Shown in pieces: positions 1 to 8,222 of a stretch of 64,000 nucleotides of DNA (positions within the stretch are counted from its first letter, which is position 1; every line of letters begins with the position of its first letter). This DNA comes from Thermohalobaculum sp038528605 (GTDB lineage: Bacteria > Pseudomonadota > Alphaproteobacteria > Rhodobacterales > Rhodobacteraceae), in assembly GCA_038528605.1 (NCBI GenBank), contig JBCBEP010000003.1, positions 1-64,000 on the forward strand. The letters run 5' to 3'. The translations under genes were made by a program, and so were the position numbers. The notes below the pieces were generated by a model, which was not told the DNA's origin, searched no databases, and saw only the letters and a program-made list of their open reading frames with translations.

Positions 1-371
1 GAGACCTTGTAGGAGTTCTGGTCGAACTTCCCGCCGGCATGGAGCTGGGTCATGATGACCTCGGCGGCACTCACGCCCTCCTCGTGCATCGCCGTGGGGA
101 TGCCGCGCCCGTTGTCCGACACGCTGACCGAGCCGTCCGCGTGGAGCGTGACCTTCACCAGGTCCGCATGGCCGGCCAGCGCCTCGTCGATGGCGTTGTC
201 CACCACCTCGTAGACCATGTGATGGAGGCCCGAGCCGTCATCGGTGTCGCCGATATACATGCCCGGCCGCTTGCGCACGGCCTCCAGCCCCTTCAGGACC
301 TTGATGCTGTCCGCACCGTATTCCGGCTGCTCGGGCTGCCCCTCGTTCGGGGTCTCGTTCTCGTCGCTCAT
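1..371 (-). CDS. gyrB: DNA gyrase subunit B, N-terminal part (gene runs off the window)
   Basis: The gene encodes the ATPase subunit of the type II topoisomerase that introduces negative supercoils. About 123 N-terminal residues are present. The GHKL ATPase features are visible: KRPGMYIGDT, the Mg/ATP-binding Asn in EVVDNAIDEA, and DNGRGIP. The ATG at 371 overlaps the stop of the upstream small membrane gene (ATGA), which suggests translational coupling. It is the last member of the dnaA-dnaN-recF-gyrB set, all on this strand. The 3' part lies beyond base 1, so this is a window truncation, not a broken gene. Confidence 0.97.
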   Translation of the reverse strand, partial: MSDENETPNEGQPEQPEYGADSIKVLKGLEAVRKRPGMYIGDTDDGSGLHHMVYEVVDNAIDEALAGHADLVKVTLHADGSVSVSDNGRGIPTAMHEEGVSAAEVIMTQLHAGGKFDQNSYKV

Positions 372-556
372 GGTTCGTTCCGTCCTCGGCCGCGCCGGAA
401 GGGGTAGGTGATGACGCTGAAGCCGCCGTGCAGGATCGAGAACACGATCAGCACGAGGCCCAGCAGGAAGAGGGGGATGGTGAAGAGGATGCCCGGCCCC
501 GTCGGGATCAGCGCGATCCCGATGGCGATCATGGCAAGGCCCAGCCAGAACTTCAT
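368..556 (-). CDS. small two-helix membrane protein, unknown function
   Basis: The predicted protein has 62 residues and is almost entirely hydrophobic. It shows two likely membrane helices (about residues 4-20 and 24-42) separated by a short PTGPG turn, and an Arg-rich tail (FRRGRGRNEP) probably facing the cytoplasm. It has no catalytic motif and I do not recognise the family. Its stop overlaps the gyrB start by 4 nt and it lies 15 nt after the LysE-type exporter, so it is probably co-transcribed with both. The strong hydrophobic pattern and the coupling support a real gene. Confidence 0.7.
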   Translation of the reverse strand: MKFWLGLAMIAIGIALIPTGPGILFTIPLFLLGLVLIVFSILHGGFSVITYPFRRGRGRNEP

Positions 557-571
557 CCGCCCCTCCGGTTC

Positions 572-1192
572 TCAGCTCGCCGCGATGGCGGTACCGGCAC
601 CCACCAGCACGCCGCCGGTGGCGCGGTCGACCGTTGCGATCGTGCGCGGGTTGGAGAGGCGGGCGCGGAGGCGATCCGCACCCCAGGCATAGAAGAGGTC
701 GCCCGAAAGCCCGATGGGGGTGGCGACGGTGAAGATCAGAACAGCGTCCCAGGCGGTGAGGTTGGCGATATCGAAAAAGCCGGGGAACAGCGTCATGTAG
801 AAGATCGCGGCCTTCGGGTTGCCGATGTTCAGGAGCGCGCCGGTGACGAAGCCGCGCCAGGGCGCCTCCCGCCGCACAGGGCCAGCCTTGATCAGCCCGT
901 GCCGGCCGAAGACCAGGTTGAGCCCGATCCAGATGAGCCAGGCCGCGCCCACATAGCGCAGAATGTCGAGCGCCCAGGCATGGGCTGCCGCGATGGCGCC
1001 GAGGCCCAGAAGCGCCGTGGCGATCCACACGCTCTCCCCGGCCATCGCGCCTATGGCCATGAGCGCGCCCGACCGGAAGCCGAAGGCCGCGGCGCGGGCG
1101 GAAACTGCGGCGGTGAGCGGCCCCGGCGAATAGACCAGCACCGCCATGGCGCCTGCGAAGAAGGCGAGTTCGAGAGCGGTGACGGTGATCAT
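572..1192 (-). CDS. LysE family amino-acid/metabolite exporter
   Basis: This 206-residue inner-membrane protein has about six hydrophobic segments. The N-terminal signature of the LysE/RhtB family is visible (YSPGPLTAAVSARAAAFGFR, residues 21-40), as is the mid-protein GALLNIGNPKAAIFY segment. Members export amino acids or related small molecules using the proton gradient; the substrate cannot be read from sequence. The ATG overlaps the stop of the preceding 139-residue gene by 4 nt, so the two are likely co-translated. Placement between recF and gyrB is an accessory insertion in the replication cluster. Confidence 0.88.
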   Translation of the reverse strand: MITVTALELAFFAGAMAVLVYSPGPLTAAVSARAAAFGFRSGALMAIGAMAGESVWIATALLGLGAIAAAHAWALDILRYVGAAWLIWIGLNLVFGRHGLIKAGPVRREAPWRGFVTGALLNIGNPKAAIFYMTLFPGFFDIANLTAWDAVLIFTVATPIGLSGDLFYAWGADRLRARLSNPRTIATVDRATGGVLVGAGTAIAAS

Positions 1193-1608
1193 CCCTGCCC
1201 CTCCCGGCGCGAGAGGCGGCTGAGCGTGCTCGTGGCGTCCGAAAGCCGCCGCATCTGCGCCATGGGCAGGCGCATCTCGGCCATCTCCGCATCCGCACGC
1301 GCGGCGCCGCGCGCCTCGCAGTCCTCGATCAGGCTGGCGACGAGGAGCTGCTGTTGCGCGAAGGCCTCCATGAACGCCTGCGCGCCCCGGCTGCCGCGCG
1401 CGTGGCCGTAAAGGCCCGGGATGAACCAGGAGGTCACGGGGTCGATATCCATGCTGAAATTGCTGCCGAAAGGCGCGTTCACGTCGCCGCCCACCCAGGG
1501 GCGCGAGGCATTGGCCATGACGGCCGAGAAACCGGCCAAGGCAGCGGCGGACCAGAAGGCTGCCATGCCGGCCATCAGGTTCGCCTGCGCTTCGAAGGGG
1601 TTCGTCAT
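1189..1608 (-). CDS. conserved-looking hypothetical protein of 139 residues
   Basis: I do not recognise this protein. The start at 1608 (MTNPFEAQ) overlaps the recF stop as ATGA, and its own stop overlaps the next start in the same way, so it is locked into a translationally coupled recF-to-gyrB run. The N-terminal third is Ala/Gly-rich and weakly hydrophobic (about residues 10-33). The middle contains Trp/Pro/Gly-rich sequence, and the C-terminal half is an Ala/Glu/Arg-rich, probably helical region. The length and Ala-rich amphipathic helix recall phasin-like granule proteins, but that is only a suggestion. Confidence 0.6.
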   Translation of the reverse strand: MTNPFEAQANLMAGMAAFWSAAALAGFSAVMANASRPWVGGDVNAPFGSNFSMDIDPVTSWFIPGLYGHARGSRGAQAFMEAFAQQQLLVASLIEDCEARGAARADAEMAEMRLPMAQMRRLSDATSTLSRLSRREGQG

Positions 1609-2783
1609 GCCGGTCCCACCACCGAACGCCCGTCTTCGTCCCGCACCGCGAAGCGGCGGGCGCCCTCGAGGCCCTCGAAAAGCTCCGAGCCCGTGCCGGT
1701 CATCCAGGCCTGGGCCCCGAGGGCGGCGATCTCGTCGTAGAGCGCGCGGCGGCGGCGTTCGTCGAGATGGGCTGCCAGCTCGTCGAAGAGGAGGATGGGT
1801 GCCGCTCCTTGCGCTGCCGCGAGCGCGCGGGCATTGGCGAGGCAAAGGGAGATCAAGAGCGCCTTCTGCTCGCCCGTGGAGCATTGGCGGGCGGGCATGT
1901 TCTTCGCGGCGTAGACGGCTTCGAGATCGCTCCGATGCGGGCCTTCCAGCGTCCGTCCCGCAGCAGCGTCACGCGGCCGCGCGGCTTCGAGCGCGCGGGC
2001 CATATCGGCCGCTTCGCCCGGTTCGACACTGTCCAGATCGGCCCCTGTCCCACCCCCGCGGGCGAGCACCTCGGCGAAGCGCATTTCCATGGGGCCCACT
2101 ATAGATAGTGTGGCGCGCGGGAACAATGTTTCCGCCTCGTTCTGTGCGGCTTCGAGGGCCGCCAGGGCCTCTGCCCGCGCCCGCGCAAGCCGGGCCGCCG
2201 CGCGCGCCATCTGCGCCTCCAGCCCGCCGAGCCAGGCAGGGTCCGCCCGCACGCCTTCGCGCTCGTCCTTCAGGAGCTTGTTGCGGGCGCGCATGGCCTT
2301 TTCGTAGGCGATGGCGGCCTCCGCATGGTCCGGTTGGAAGCCCATGGCCATGCGGTCGAGGAACTGCCGCCGGTCCGACGCCGCTTCCGTCCAGAGCCGG
2401 TCCATCGCCGGCGTGAGCCAGACCATGCGCAGATGGCGGCCGAGCGCGGTCTGCGCCGCAGCCTTGCCGTCGATCTCCACCGTGCGGCGGGGGCTGTCGG
2501 GGTCCTCCACGCCGGTCACGATCTCGATCTCCTCGGCGCCGGTATCCACCTCCGCCCGCAGCCGCCAACCAAGCCGGTCGGGCCGGCGGACCGCATCCTC
2601 GGGGCTCGCCCGGCGCAGGCCGCGGCCGGGGACGAGCTGGCTCACGGCCTCGATGAGATTGGTCTTCCCGCTGCCGTTGGGCCCGGTCAGCACAACCGAT
2701 GCGCCCCCGGTCTCGAGCGCGGTGGCCGCATGGCTCCGGTACTGCGCGAGGCGGAGCGAGAGGACGGCGGCGCGGGCGGTCAA
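1605..2783 (-). CDS. recF: DNA replication/repair protein RecF
   Basis: RecF is an SMC-like ATPase that binds gapped DNA and helps RecO/RecR load RecA. Walker A (TGPNGSGKTN) follows the family N-terminus LSLRLAQYRSH. The ABC-type signature (CSTGEQKALL) and Walker B (ILLFDELAAHLD) are near the C-terminus. I placed the start at the TTG at 2783 because family homology begins right after it. An ATG at 2849 would add 22 residues with no family resemblance, and neither start has a strong Shine-Dalgarno. The gene overlaps the next one by ATGA. It belongs to the dnaA-dnaN-recF-gyrB set but is separated from dnaN by an oppositely oriented GST gene. Confidence 0.93.
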   Translation of the reverse strand: MTARAAVLSLRLAQYRSHAATALETGGASVVLTGPNGSGKTNLIEAVSQLVPGRGLRRASPEDAVRRPDRLGWRLRAEVDTGAEEIEIVTGVEDPDSPRRTVEIDGKAAAQTALGRHLRMVWLTPAMDRLWTEAASDRRQFLDRMAMGFQPDHAEAAIAYEKAMRARNKLLKDEREGVRADPAWLGGLEAQMARAAARLARARAEALAALEAAQNEAETLFPRATLSIVGPMEMRFAEVLARGGGTGADLDSVEPGEAADMARALEAARPRDAAAGRTLEGPHRSDLEAVYAAKNMPARQCSTGEQKALLISLCLANARALAAAQGAAPILLFDELAAHLDERRRRALYDEIAALGAQAWMTGTGSELFEGLEGARRFAVRDEDGRSVVGPA

Positions 2784-2935
2784 CGGGCGCTCATGGCGAT
2801 GCGCAGGGCGCCGCACAAGGGCAGTCACGTTGCGGAGAGCGCACGACATTCATGGCCCATCGGCCTTGCTTTGGGCTCGCATTAGGGTGCACCGCAGCAC
2901 GCGACACAGGGTGAGCCATCGAAGGAGATGAGACC

Positions 2936-3610
2936 GTGATCACGTTCCACTATCACCACACGCCCAACCCCATGAAAGTGGCGCTCTTCCTCGCCGAGGC
3001 GGACCTGCCCTACGAGGTCCGGGCGCTCGACACCTTCAAGGGCGAGCAGCACTCGGAGGCGTACCGCGCGATCAACCCCAACGGCAAGGCGCCGGCCATC
3101 GAGGATGACGGGGTGCGGGTCTTCGATTCGACCGCGATCCTCCTCTATCTCGCCGAGAAGGCGAACGCCTATCTCGGTGCGCCGGGCGACCGGGCGGAGC
3201 TTCTGAGCTGGCTCTTCTGGATCTCGAGCGGCCTCGGCCCCTTCTCGGGCCAGTGGGTGCATTTCCAGACCGCGGGTGCCGCCGAGGGCGGGGACTATGC
3301 CAAGCGGCGCTACAAGTTCGAGGCGCACCGCCACTACGAGGTGCTGGAGAAGCATCTCGCGGGCCGGGAGTTCATGGTGGGCGACGGCTACACGATCGCC
3401 GACATGGCCGCCTGGGGCTGGGTCGATCGGCATGTGCGCGTGCTGGGCGAGGGCGCCATCGACGCCTATCCGAACGTGAAGCGCTGGTTTGAGGGCATCA
3501 ATGCCCGCCCCGCGGTGGCCAAGGCGCGCGCCATGGGCGAGGGCCTGAGCTTCAAGGCGGATTTCGACGAGGAGACCGCGAAGGCGATGTTCCCCTCCAA
3601 CTTCGCCTGA
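2936..3610 (+). CDS. glutathione S-transferase family protein
   Basis: The protein has 224 residues. It has an N-terminal thioredoxin-like domain with the glutathione-site motif FDSTAILLYLAEK (about residues 63-75), preceded by the conserved cis-Pro context NPNGKAPAI. The C-terminal helical domain contains the N-capping motif TIADMAAWGW. It resembles the YghU/YfcG-like GSTs (disulfide-bond reductases) more than classical conjugating GSTs, but this is inference. The start is a GTG at 2936 preceded by AAGGAG at about 10 nt. It is the only plus-strand gene inside the dnaA-gyrB interval, so it is transcribed against the cluster. Confidence 0.9.
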   Translation: MITFHYHHTPNPMKVALFLAEADLPYEVRALDTFKGEQHSEAYRAINPNGKAPAIEDDGVRVFDSTAILLYLAEKANAYLGAPGDRAELLSWLFWISSGLGPFSGQWVHFQTAGAAEGGDYAKRRYKFEAHRHYEVLEKHLAGREFMVGDGYTIADMAAWGWVDRHVRVLGEGAIDAYPNVKRWFEGINARPAVAKARAMGEGLSFKADFDEETAKAMFPSNFA

Positions 3611-3634
3611 GACCTTCAGGGGCTGGTAACCGGC

Positions 3635-3698
3635 ATCCCGGCGCTGGCGCGCCGGGATACTCTTCTCGCCCGGTCCCCGCCTTGCGGCGGAGACCGGG
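3635..3698 (+). terminator. two hairpins downstream of the GST gene
   Basis: A perfect 10-bp stem (ATCCCGGCGC / GCGCCGGGAT, loop TGGC) spans 3635-3658, 24 nt after the GST stop. It is followed by the pyrimidine-rich TACTCTTCTC. A second inverted repeat (CCCGGTC / GACCGGG) spans 3669-3698. There is no pure T-run, so efficiency is uncertain, but position and stem support a terminator for the plus-strand GST. Confidence 0.55.
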
Positions 3699-3826
3699 CC
3701 GTGCGTGGCGTGGTTGAGACGCGCCGGGGGGTGCGGGATGGGTCGCGAGTTCGCAAGGGGGGCTCGGGAAGCGCCGCGGGGGCGCATTCACAATGCGTCC
3801 GTTCGAAGAGCGGACCGCGTCAAGGA

Positions 3827-3840
3827 CGCCCCTTGGGGCG
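3827..3840 (-). terminator. short GC palindrome downstream of dnaN
   Basis: CGCCCC TT GGGGCG is a perfect 6-bp inverted repeat with a two-base centre, about 60 nt past the dnaN stop on the minus strand. Between it and dnaN is a weaker CCCGAAGGG-type hairpin. It lacks a T-tract, so it may be only a weak terminator or a remnant repeat. The rest of the 288-nt gap at 3611-3898 holds nothing else I can interpret. Confidence 0.3.
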
Positions 3841-3898
3841 CCGCCTCCGGCGGTGGCTGCGCCATCCCTGACCCGGCCCGCCCTTCGGGCAGGGCTGG

Positions 3899-5017
3899 TC
3901 AGACGCGCATCGGCATGACGACGTAGACGGCGCTGGGGTCGTCGCCTTCGCGGACGAGGGTGGGGTCGGACGGGTTGGCGAAGAGGAAGACGGCGTTCTC
4001 GCGGTCGATCTGCCCAGCGATCTCGAGCAGGTAGCGGGCGTTGAAGCCGATCTCCATTGCTTCGTCGGGATAGGCGACCACCAGCTCCTCCGCTGCCGAG
4101 CCGCTATCGGGCGCGTTCACGGAGAGCGAGAGCTTGTCCTGCTCCATGACGAGTTTCACCGCCCGGCTTCGCTCCTGGCTCACGGTGGCGACCCGGTCGA
4201 CCGCGTGGGCGAACTCCGCGGCATCGACCTCGAGCCGGCGGGAATTTCCCTTCGGGATCACCCGCGTATAGTCCGGGAAGCTGCCGTCGATGACCTTCGA
4301 GGTGAGCACGAGATCGCCCACGGCGAAGCGGATTTTGGTCTCGGAGACCGAGACCTCGACCCCCGCCTCATCGTCCTCGAGCAGCTTGCGGAGCTCGCCC
4401 ACGGTTTTGCGGGGCACGATCACGCCCGGCGCGCCTTCGGCGCCTTCTGGCAGCTCCGCGTCGATGCGGGCGAGGCGGTGCCCGTCCGTCGCCACGGCGC
4501 GGAGCTGCTTGGCGCCGTCCTCCTCCGCCACGTGGAGATAGACGCCGTTCAGGTAATACCGCGTCTCCTCGGTCGAGACCGCGAATTTCGACTTGTCGAA
4601 GAGCCGGCGGAGGAGGGGGGCGGGCGCGCTGTAGCTGACCTGGTACTCCGCGCTCGCCATCATCGGGAAGTCCTCCCGCGGCAGCGTGGCCAGCTTGAAG
4701 CGTGAGCGCCCGGCAGTGACGGCAAGCTGGCCGGAGGCGGGATCGAGGGCGATTGTCAGGTCCGCGCCGTCCGGCAGCTTGCGCACGATGTCATGCAGCA
4801 GCTGGGCCGAGGCGGTGGTGGCGCCCGCGGTCTCGACCATCGCCGGGAGCCGCTCGATCACCTCGATGTCGAGATCCGTTGCGCGCAGGCGGAGCTCACC
4901 GCCCTCCGCCTCCATCAGCACATTGGCGAGGATGGGAATGGTGTTCTTCCGTTCCACCACACCCTGCGCGCGGCTCATCGCCTTGAGCAGCGCCCCACGC
5001 TCGATCGTCACCCGCAT
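3899..5017 (-). CDS. dnaN: DNA polymerase III subunit beta (sliding clamp)
   Basis: This 372-residue protein matches the usual clamp length. The three repeated clamp domains can be followed from the N-terminal MRVTIERGALLKAM through the mid-protein RYYLNGVYLH and ATDGHRLA segments to the C-terminal YVVMPMRV, the typical end forming the hydrophobic partner-binding pocket. The dimeric ring tethers polymerase III and many repair proteins to DNA. It is downstream of dnaA on the same strand but separated by a secreted esterase gene, so it may need its own promoter in the 125-nt gap upstream (5018-5142). Confidence 0.98.
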   Translation of the reverse strand: MRVTIERGALLKAMSRAQGVVERKNTIPILANVLMEAEGGELRLRATDLDIEVIERLPAMVETAGATTASAQLLHDIVRKLPDGADLTIALDPASGQLAVTAGRSRFKLATLPREDFPMMASAEYQVSYSAPAPLLRRLFDKSKFAVSTEETRYYLNGVYLHVAEEDGAKQLRAVATDGHRLARIDAELPEGAEGAPGVIVPRKTVGELRKLLEDDEAGVEVSVSETKIRFAVGDLVLTSKVIDGSFPDYTRVIPKGNSRRLEVDAAEFAHAVDRVATVSQERSRAVKLVMEQDKLSLSVNAPDSGSAAEELVVAYPDEAMEIGFNARYLLEIAGQIDRENAVFLFANPSDPTLVREGDDPSAVYVVMPMRV

Positions 5018-5142
5018 CGCTGTTTTTCCGTTCTTCGTGACCGCCGACCCTGCCCGGCGGTGAATGGGGAGCGGCAGATTATCGGAACCGCGGTGCGGCG
5101 CAATGGCTTGTGGAGCCGTTTGCAGCCCCTTTCGCCGTTGCG

Positions 5143-5970
5143 TCAGCCCTTTGGCGGGACGGCGGGGCCGAGAAGGCGGTCGAGCGCGAAGCCGAGATGC
5201 TCGGTCCGGAAGCTGTGCCCGCCGGGGTGGGTGCAGAAGAGGAGCTCCGCCCCACCGAGAAAGACGGTGCAGTCGAGGCCAGCGCCGCTTGCCTTGAAGC
5301 CCTCGCGGAAGCCATGGCTCTCGCGGAACATCGCCAGGGCCTTGGCAATGGCGCCTTGTTTGGTGTCCGCGATGCGGCGGCCCTCGAGCGGGACGATCCG
5401 GTCCGTCGTGCCGTGAATGTGGGTGACGTTCGGTGCTGGACCGTCGCAGCGTTGCGGCACCGGGTCCCAGAACGTGCCGGCATTGGGAACGAAGCCGAGG
5501 AAGGTTCCGGGGCGTTCGCAGGCCAGCGTCCAGGTCATCATGCCGCCGGCGGAGAAGCCGGTGGCGATGAGGCGCTCGCGGTCGAGCGCGAAGCGGGCCG
5601 CCAGGTCCTCGATCACCGCGTCCACATAGGCCGGCTCGTCGTCCGGCGGTTTGGGGCCCACATTCGGCGCATGGGGCAGCGACCAGTCATCGCCCGCCGA
5701 TTTCAGCGCCACGAAGGCTAGGCCCCGGTCATGGGCCGCCGCGCGCAACGCCATATTGTTCATCGCACCTGCCGCGGAGCCCTTGTAGCCGTGCGCGTAG
5801 AAGAGGGCGCCGATGGCGGTTGAGGGATCGTGCCCGTCCGGCAGGCTCAGCCGGTATGTCCGGTCGCCGATCACGCAGTCCGTCTCCGGACCGCAGGCCG
5901 TGGCGGCGCTTGCAAAGCCGATGGCGATGAGGGCGCCGATGCCGAGAAGGCGCGCAGCGGATGATGGCAT
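5143..5970 (-). CDS. secreted poly(3-hydroxybutyrate) depolymerase-like esterase (LpqC family)
   Basis: The protein has 275 residues and a signal peptide (MPSSAARLLGIGALIAIGFASAATA, first 20 or so hydrophobic). An alpha/beta-hydrolase domain follows: oxyanion region FYAHGYKGSA, nucleophile elbow GFSAGGMM, an acid-containing HGTTDRIVP loop and the catalytic His in PGGHSF. The family includes extracellular depolymerases and feruloyl/acetyl-xylan esterases; the substrate cannot be assigned. I chose the ATG at 5970 because it follows GGAGAGC and begins the signal peptide. Upstream in-frame residues are noncoding in character. It splits dnaA from dnaN, which is unusual. Confidence 0.85.
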   Translation of the reverse strand: MPSSAARLLGIGALIAIGFASAATACGPETDCVIGDRTYRLSLPDGHDPSTAIGALFYAHGYKGSAAGAMNNMALRAAAHDRGLAFVALKSAGDDWSLPHAPNVGPKPPDDEPAYVDAVIEDLAARFALDRERLIATGFSAGGMMTWTLACERPGTFLGFVPNAGTFWDPVPQRCDGPAPNVTHIHGTTDRIVPLEGRRIADTKQGAIAKALAMFRESHGFREGFKASGAGLDCTVFLGGAELLFCTHPGGHSFRTEHLGFALDRLLGPAVPPKG

Positions 5971-6124
5971 CGGGAGCTCTCCGACCGTTTTGACTATGGG
6001 GAGCTTAGGGCGTGTGCGCTGGCGGCACAGCGCGATCTGGCGCGATCTCGATAACGTCTGGGCGAGGGGGAGGGGCGGCGGTGGCCATGTCGCTCTTTCG
6101 CGCCCGTTGGCGGGCGTCACCGGC

Positions 6125-6142
6125 GGTCCCTTCAGGGGGACC
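6125..6142 (-). terminator. hairpin downstream of dnaA
   Basis: GGTCCC / GGGACC form a 6-bp perfect stem about 22 nt beyond the dnaA stop on the minus strand. There is no following T-run. It could attenuate read-through from dnaA into the esterase gene. Confidence 0.3.
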
Positions 6143-6163
6143 ACCGTGGTCTCTTTGGTCGAC

Positions 6164-7663
6164 TCAGGCTTCCAGCGTGCGGCGGAGAATCTCGACATCC
6201 TCGGCCAGCTGATGGTCCGCCTGGGTCAGCTCCTCGATCTTCTTCACCGCGTGCAGCACCGTGGTGTGGTCCCGCCCGCCGAAGCCGCGCCCGATCTCGG
6301 GGAGGGACTTGGTGGTGAGCGACTTCGCCAGGAACATCGCCACCTGCCGGGGCCGGGCCACCGCACGGGCGCGCCGGGCAGAGACGAGATCGGACATGCG
6401 GAGGTTGTAGTGGTCCGCCACACGCCGCTTGATCTCGTCGATCGTGACCTTGCGCTCCTGCGTCCGCAACAGGTCCGACAGGCACTCCCGCGTGAGATCC
6501 AGGTTCACCGGCCGGCCCGTGTAGGAGGCATAGGCAAAGAGGCGCGTGAGGGCACCCTCCAGCACGCGGACATTCGATGAGATCCGCTGCGCCAGCAGCT
6601 CGAGCACCTTGGGGTCGAGCATAACATCGGGATGCATCACCTGCGCCTGCTCGGCCTTGGCCTGGAGGATGCCGAGGCGCAGTTCGTAGTCAGCAGGATG
6701 GATGTCGACGACGAGACCCCATTGGAGGCGGGATCGGATCCGCTCCTCCATGCCCTCGATCCGGTCCGGGCTGTTGTCGCCCGAGATCACGACCTGCTTC
6801 TGCTGGTCAACCAAGGCGTTGAAGGTGTGGAAGAACTCTTCCTGCGTGGAGTCCTTGCCCGCGATGTACTGCACGTCGTCGACCATCAGCACATCGACCG
6901 AGCGAAACTGCTGCTTGAAGGTGATCGTGTCCCTGAACCGGAGCGCCTGGACGAAGCGGTACATGAACTGCTCAGCGGAGAGATAGACCACGCGGCAGCC
7001 GGGGCGCGACCGCTGCAGTTCCCAGGCGATGGCGTGCATCAGATGCGTCTTGCCGAGGCCTACACCGCCATAGAGGAACACCGGATTGAAGGTCGCGTTC
7101 GCGGTCTCCGCCACGCGGCGGGCGGCTGCATGGGCCAGCTCGTTGGGCTTGCCCACGATGAAGCTCTCGAAGGTGTAGCGCGAGTCGAGCGGCGCGCTCT
7201 CCAGCGGGTCGGTTGGCGCAGCACCGGTTTCGGCAGGGCGCGCGATCGAGGGCGCGGCAGGGGTGTCGCCGGCGCGATGCGTCTGTGCGGCGGACATGGG
7301 CGCCGCCGAGAGTGGATGCGCCGACGCCTTGGGCATCGCCTTCCCTATGACTTCCGGAGGAGCGGCCAGGGGCGAATCGTCCGCTGCTTCGACGCTGATG
7401 CGCCTGATCTCGGGCTGGTGGTGACGAAAGGCGCGGAGCAGGGCCGTGCCATAGGACCGCTCCACCCAGTCGCTATAGAACCGGGTCGGCGCCGTGAGCA
7501 CCGCCAGATCGCGGCTCAGGCGATTGAGCGTTACCTGGCTCAGCCATTTGTCTACTGCATCGTCGCCGATATCGCGGCGCAGGCCACTAATCACGTTCTT
7601 CCAAAGCACTTCGTCTTGCACGCTTTTACGCCCCACCGCATGCGGCATGCCGCCGTTTAACAT
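6164..7663 (-). CDS. dnaA: chromosomal replication initiator protein DnaA
   Basis: The protein has 499 residues. Domain I is near the N-terminus (WKNVISGLRRDIGDDAVDKWLSQ region). A low-complexity Ala/Pro linker follows (about 100-145). The AAA+ domain has Walker A GGVGLGKTH near residue 200 and Walker B VLMVDDVQYI. The C-terminal DNA-binding helix-turn-helix carries the DnaA signature GGRDHTTVLHAVKKI. DnaA-ATP binds DnaA boxes at oriC and melts the origin. A rhodanese gene lies 88 nt upstream on the same strand. The ATG at 7663 is taken, though a second Met five codons in is possible. Confidence 0.98.
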   Translation of the reverse strand: MLNGGMPHAVGRKSVQDEVLWKNVISGLRRDIGDDAVDKWLSQVTLNRLSRDLAVLTAPTRFYSDWVERSYGTALLRAFRHHQPEIRRISVEAADDSPLAAPPEVIGKAMPKASAHPLSAAPMSAAQTHRAGDTPAAPSIARPAETGAAPTDPLESAPLDSRYTFESFIVGKPNELAHAAARRVAETANATFNPVFLYGGVGLGKTHLMHAIAWELQRSRPGCRVVYLSAEQFMYRFVQALRFRDTITFKQQFRSVDVLMVDDVQYIAGKDSTQEEFFHTFNALVDQQKQVVISGDNSPDRIEGMEERIRSRLQWGLVVDIHPADYELRLGILQAKAEQAQVMHPDVMLDPKVLELLAQRISSNVRVLEGALTRLFAYASYTGRPVNLDLTRECLSDLLRTQERKVTIDEIKRRVADHYNLRMSDLVSARRARAVARPRQVAMFLAKSLTTKSLPEIGRGFGGRDHTTVLHAVKKIEELTQADHQLAEDVEILRRTLEA

Positions 7664-7751
7664 TGCCCGTCCCCTTGGTCTTTTGTCTCCAATTCTGCTC
7701 GTGCGCGCGGCAGGCCGCCTCTGTTGGGCAGCTCACGCCTACGCTGGTGCC

Positions 7752-8222
7752 TCAGCCCTGACGCCAGGGTAGTCCTGCGACTTTCCAGCCGTTCTTGTTT
7801 CCGCGGTGGCCGGCCGCATCGAGGTCGCCCTCGAATCCCTCCGCCACGTTGATGCAGTGTGCGGGGGCGCCAATGCCTGTTGCCTCCCCCTGCGCTGCGA
7901 CCGTCTGCGCCGCCATCATCGAGCGTGCGCCGGAACGGCAGATGAAGAGCAATGTCTCGGGCATGGTCCCCCCCAGTCCGGGGTCGGCCGAGGCGTGCTC
8001 GACCAGCTCCTGGAGGAAGCGGGTATTGGGGGCCATGCTCGGAAAGCCTACCCACTCGACGGTCCAAACACGCTGACCGGCGGGTGAAAGGTCCGGGAGG
8101 CCGACAAACGACCACTCCGCCTTGGTACGGACATCGACCATGCGGGCCAAAGGATTGCTCGAGAGCATCCCCCAGGCGTCCGCAGGGCCAATTTCCGATA
8201 CCTTGGTCGTTGTGATCGCCAT
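7752..8222 (-). CDS. rhodanese-like sulfurtransferase domain protein
   Basis: This 156-residue single-domain rhodanese has the N-terminal substrate-binding strand ARMVDVRTKAEW and the active-site loop CRSGARS with the persulfide-forming Cys, followed by the helix MMAAQTVAAQG. Such proteins transfer sulfane sulfur from thiosulfate or persulfide donors to thiol acceptors; the partner is unknown. There is no signal peptide, so it is cytoplasmic. It sits immediately upstream of dnaA on the same strand and may share its promoter. Confidence 0.88.
   Translation of the reverse strand: MAITTTKVSEIGPADAWGMLSSNPLARMVDVRTKAEWSFVGLPDLSPAGQRVWTVEWVGFPSMAPNTRFLQELVEHASADPGLGGTMPETLLFICRSGARSMMAAQTVAAQGEATGIGAPAHCINVAEGFEGDLDAAGHRGNKNGWKVAGLPWRQG

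Noticed and set aside
6632..7660. 342-codon open frame on the plus strand
   Set aside because: It is antisense to dnaA and has no recognisable motif.
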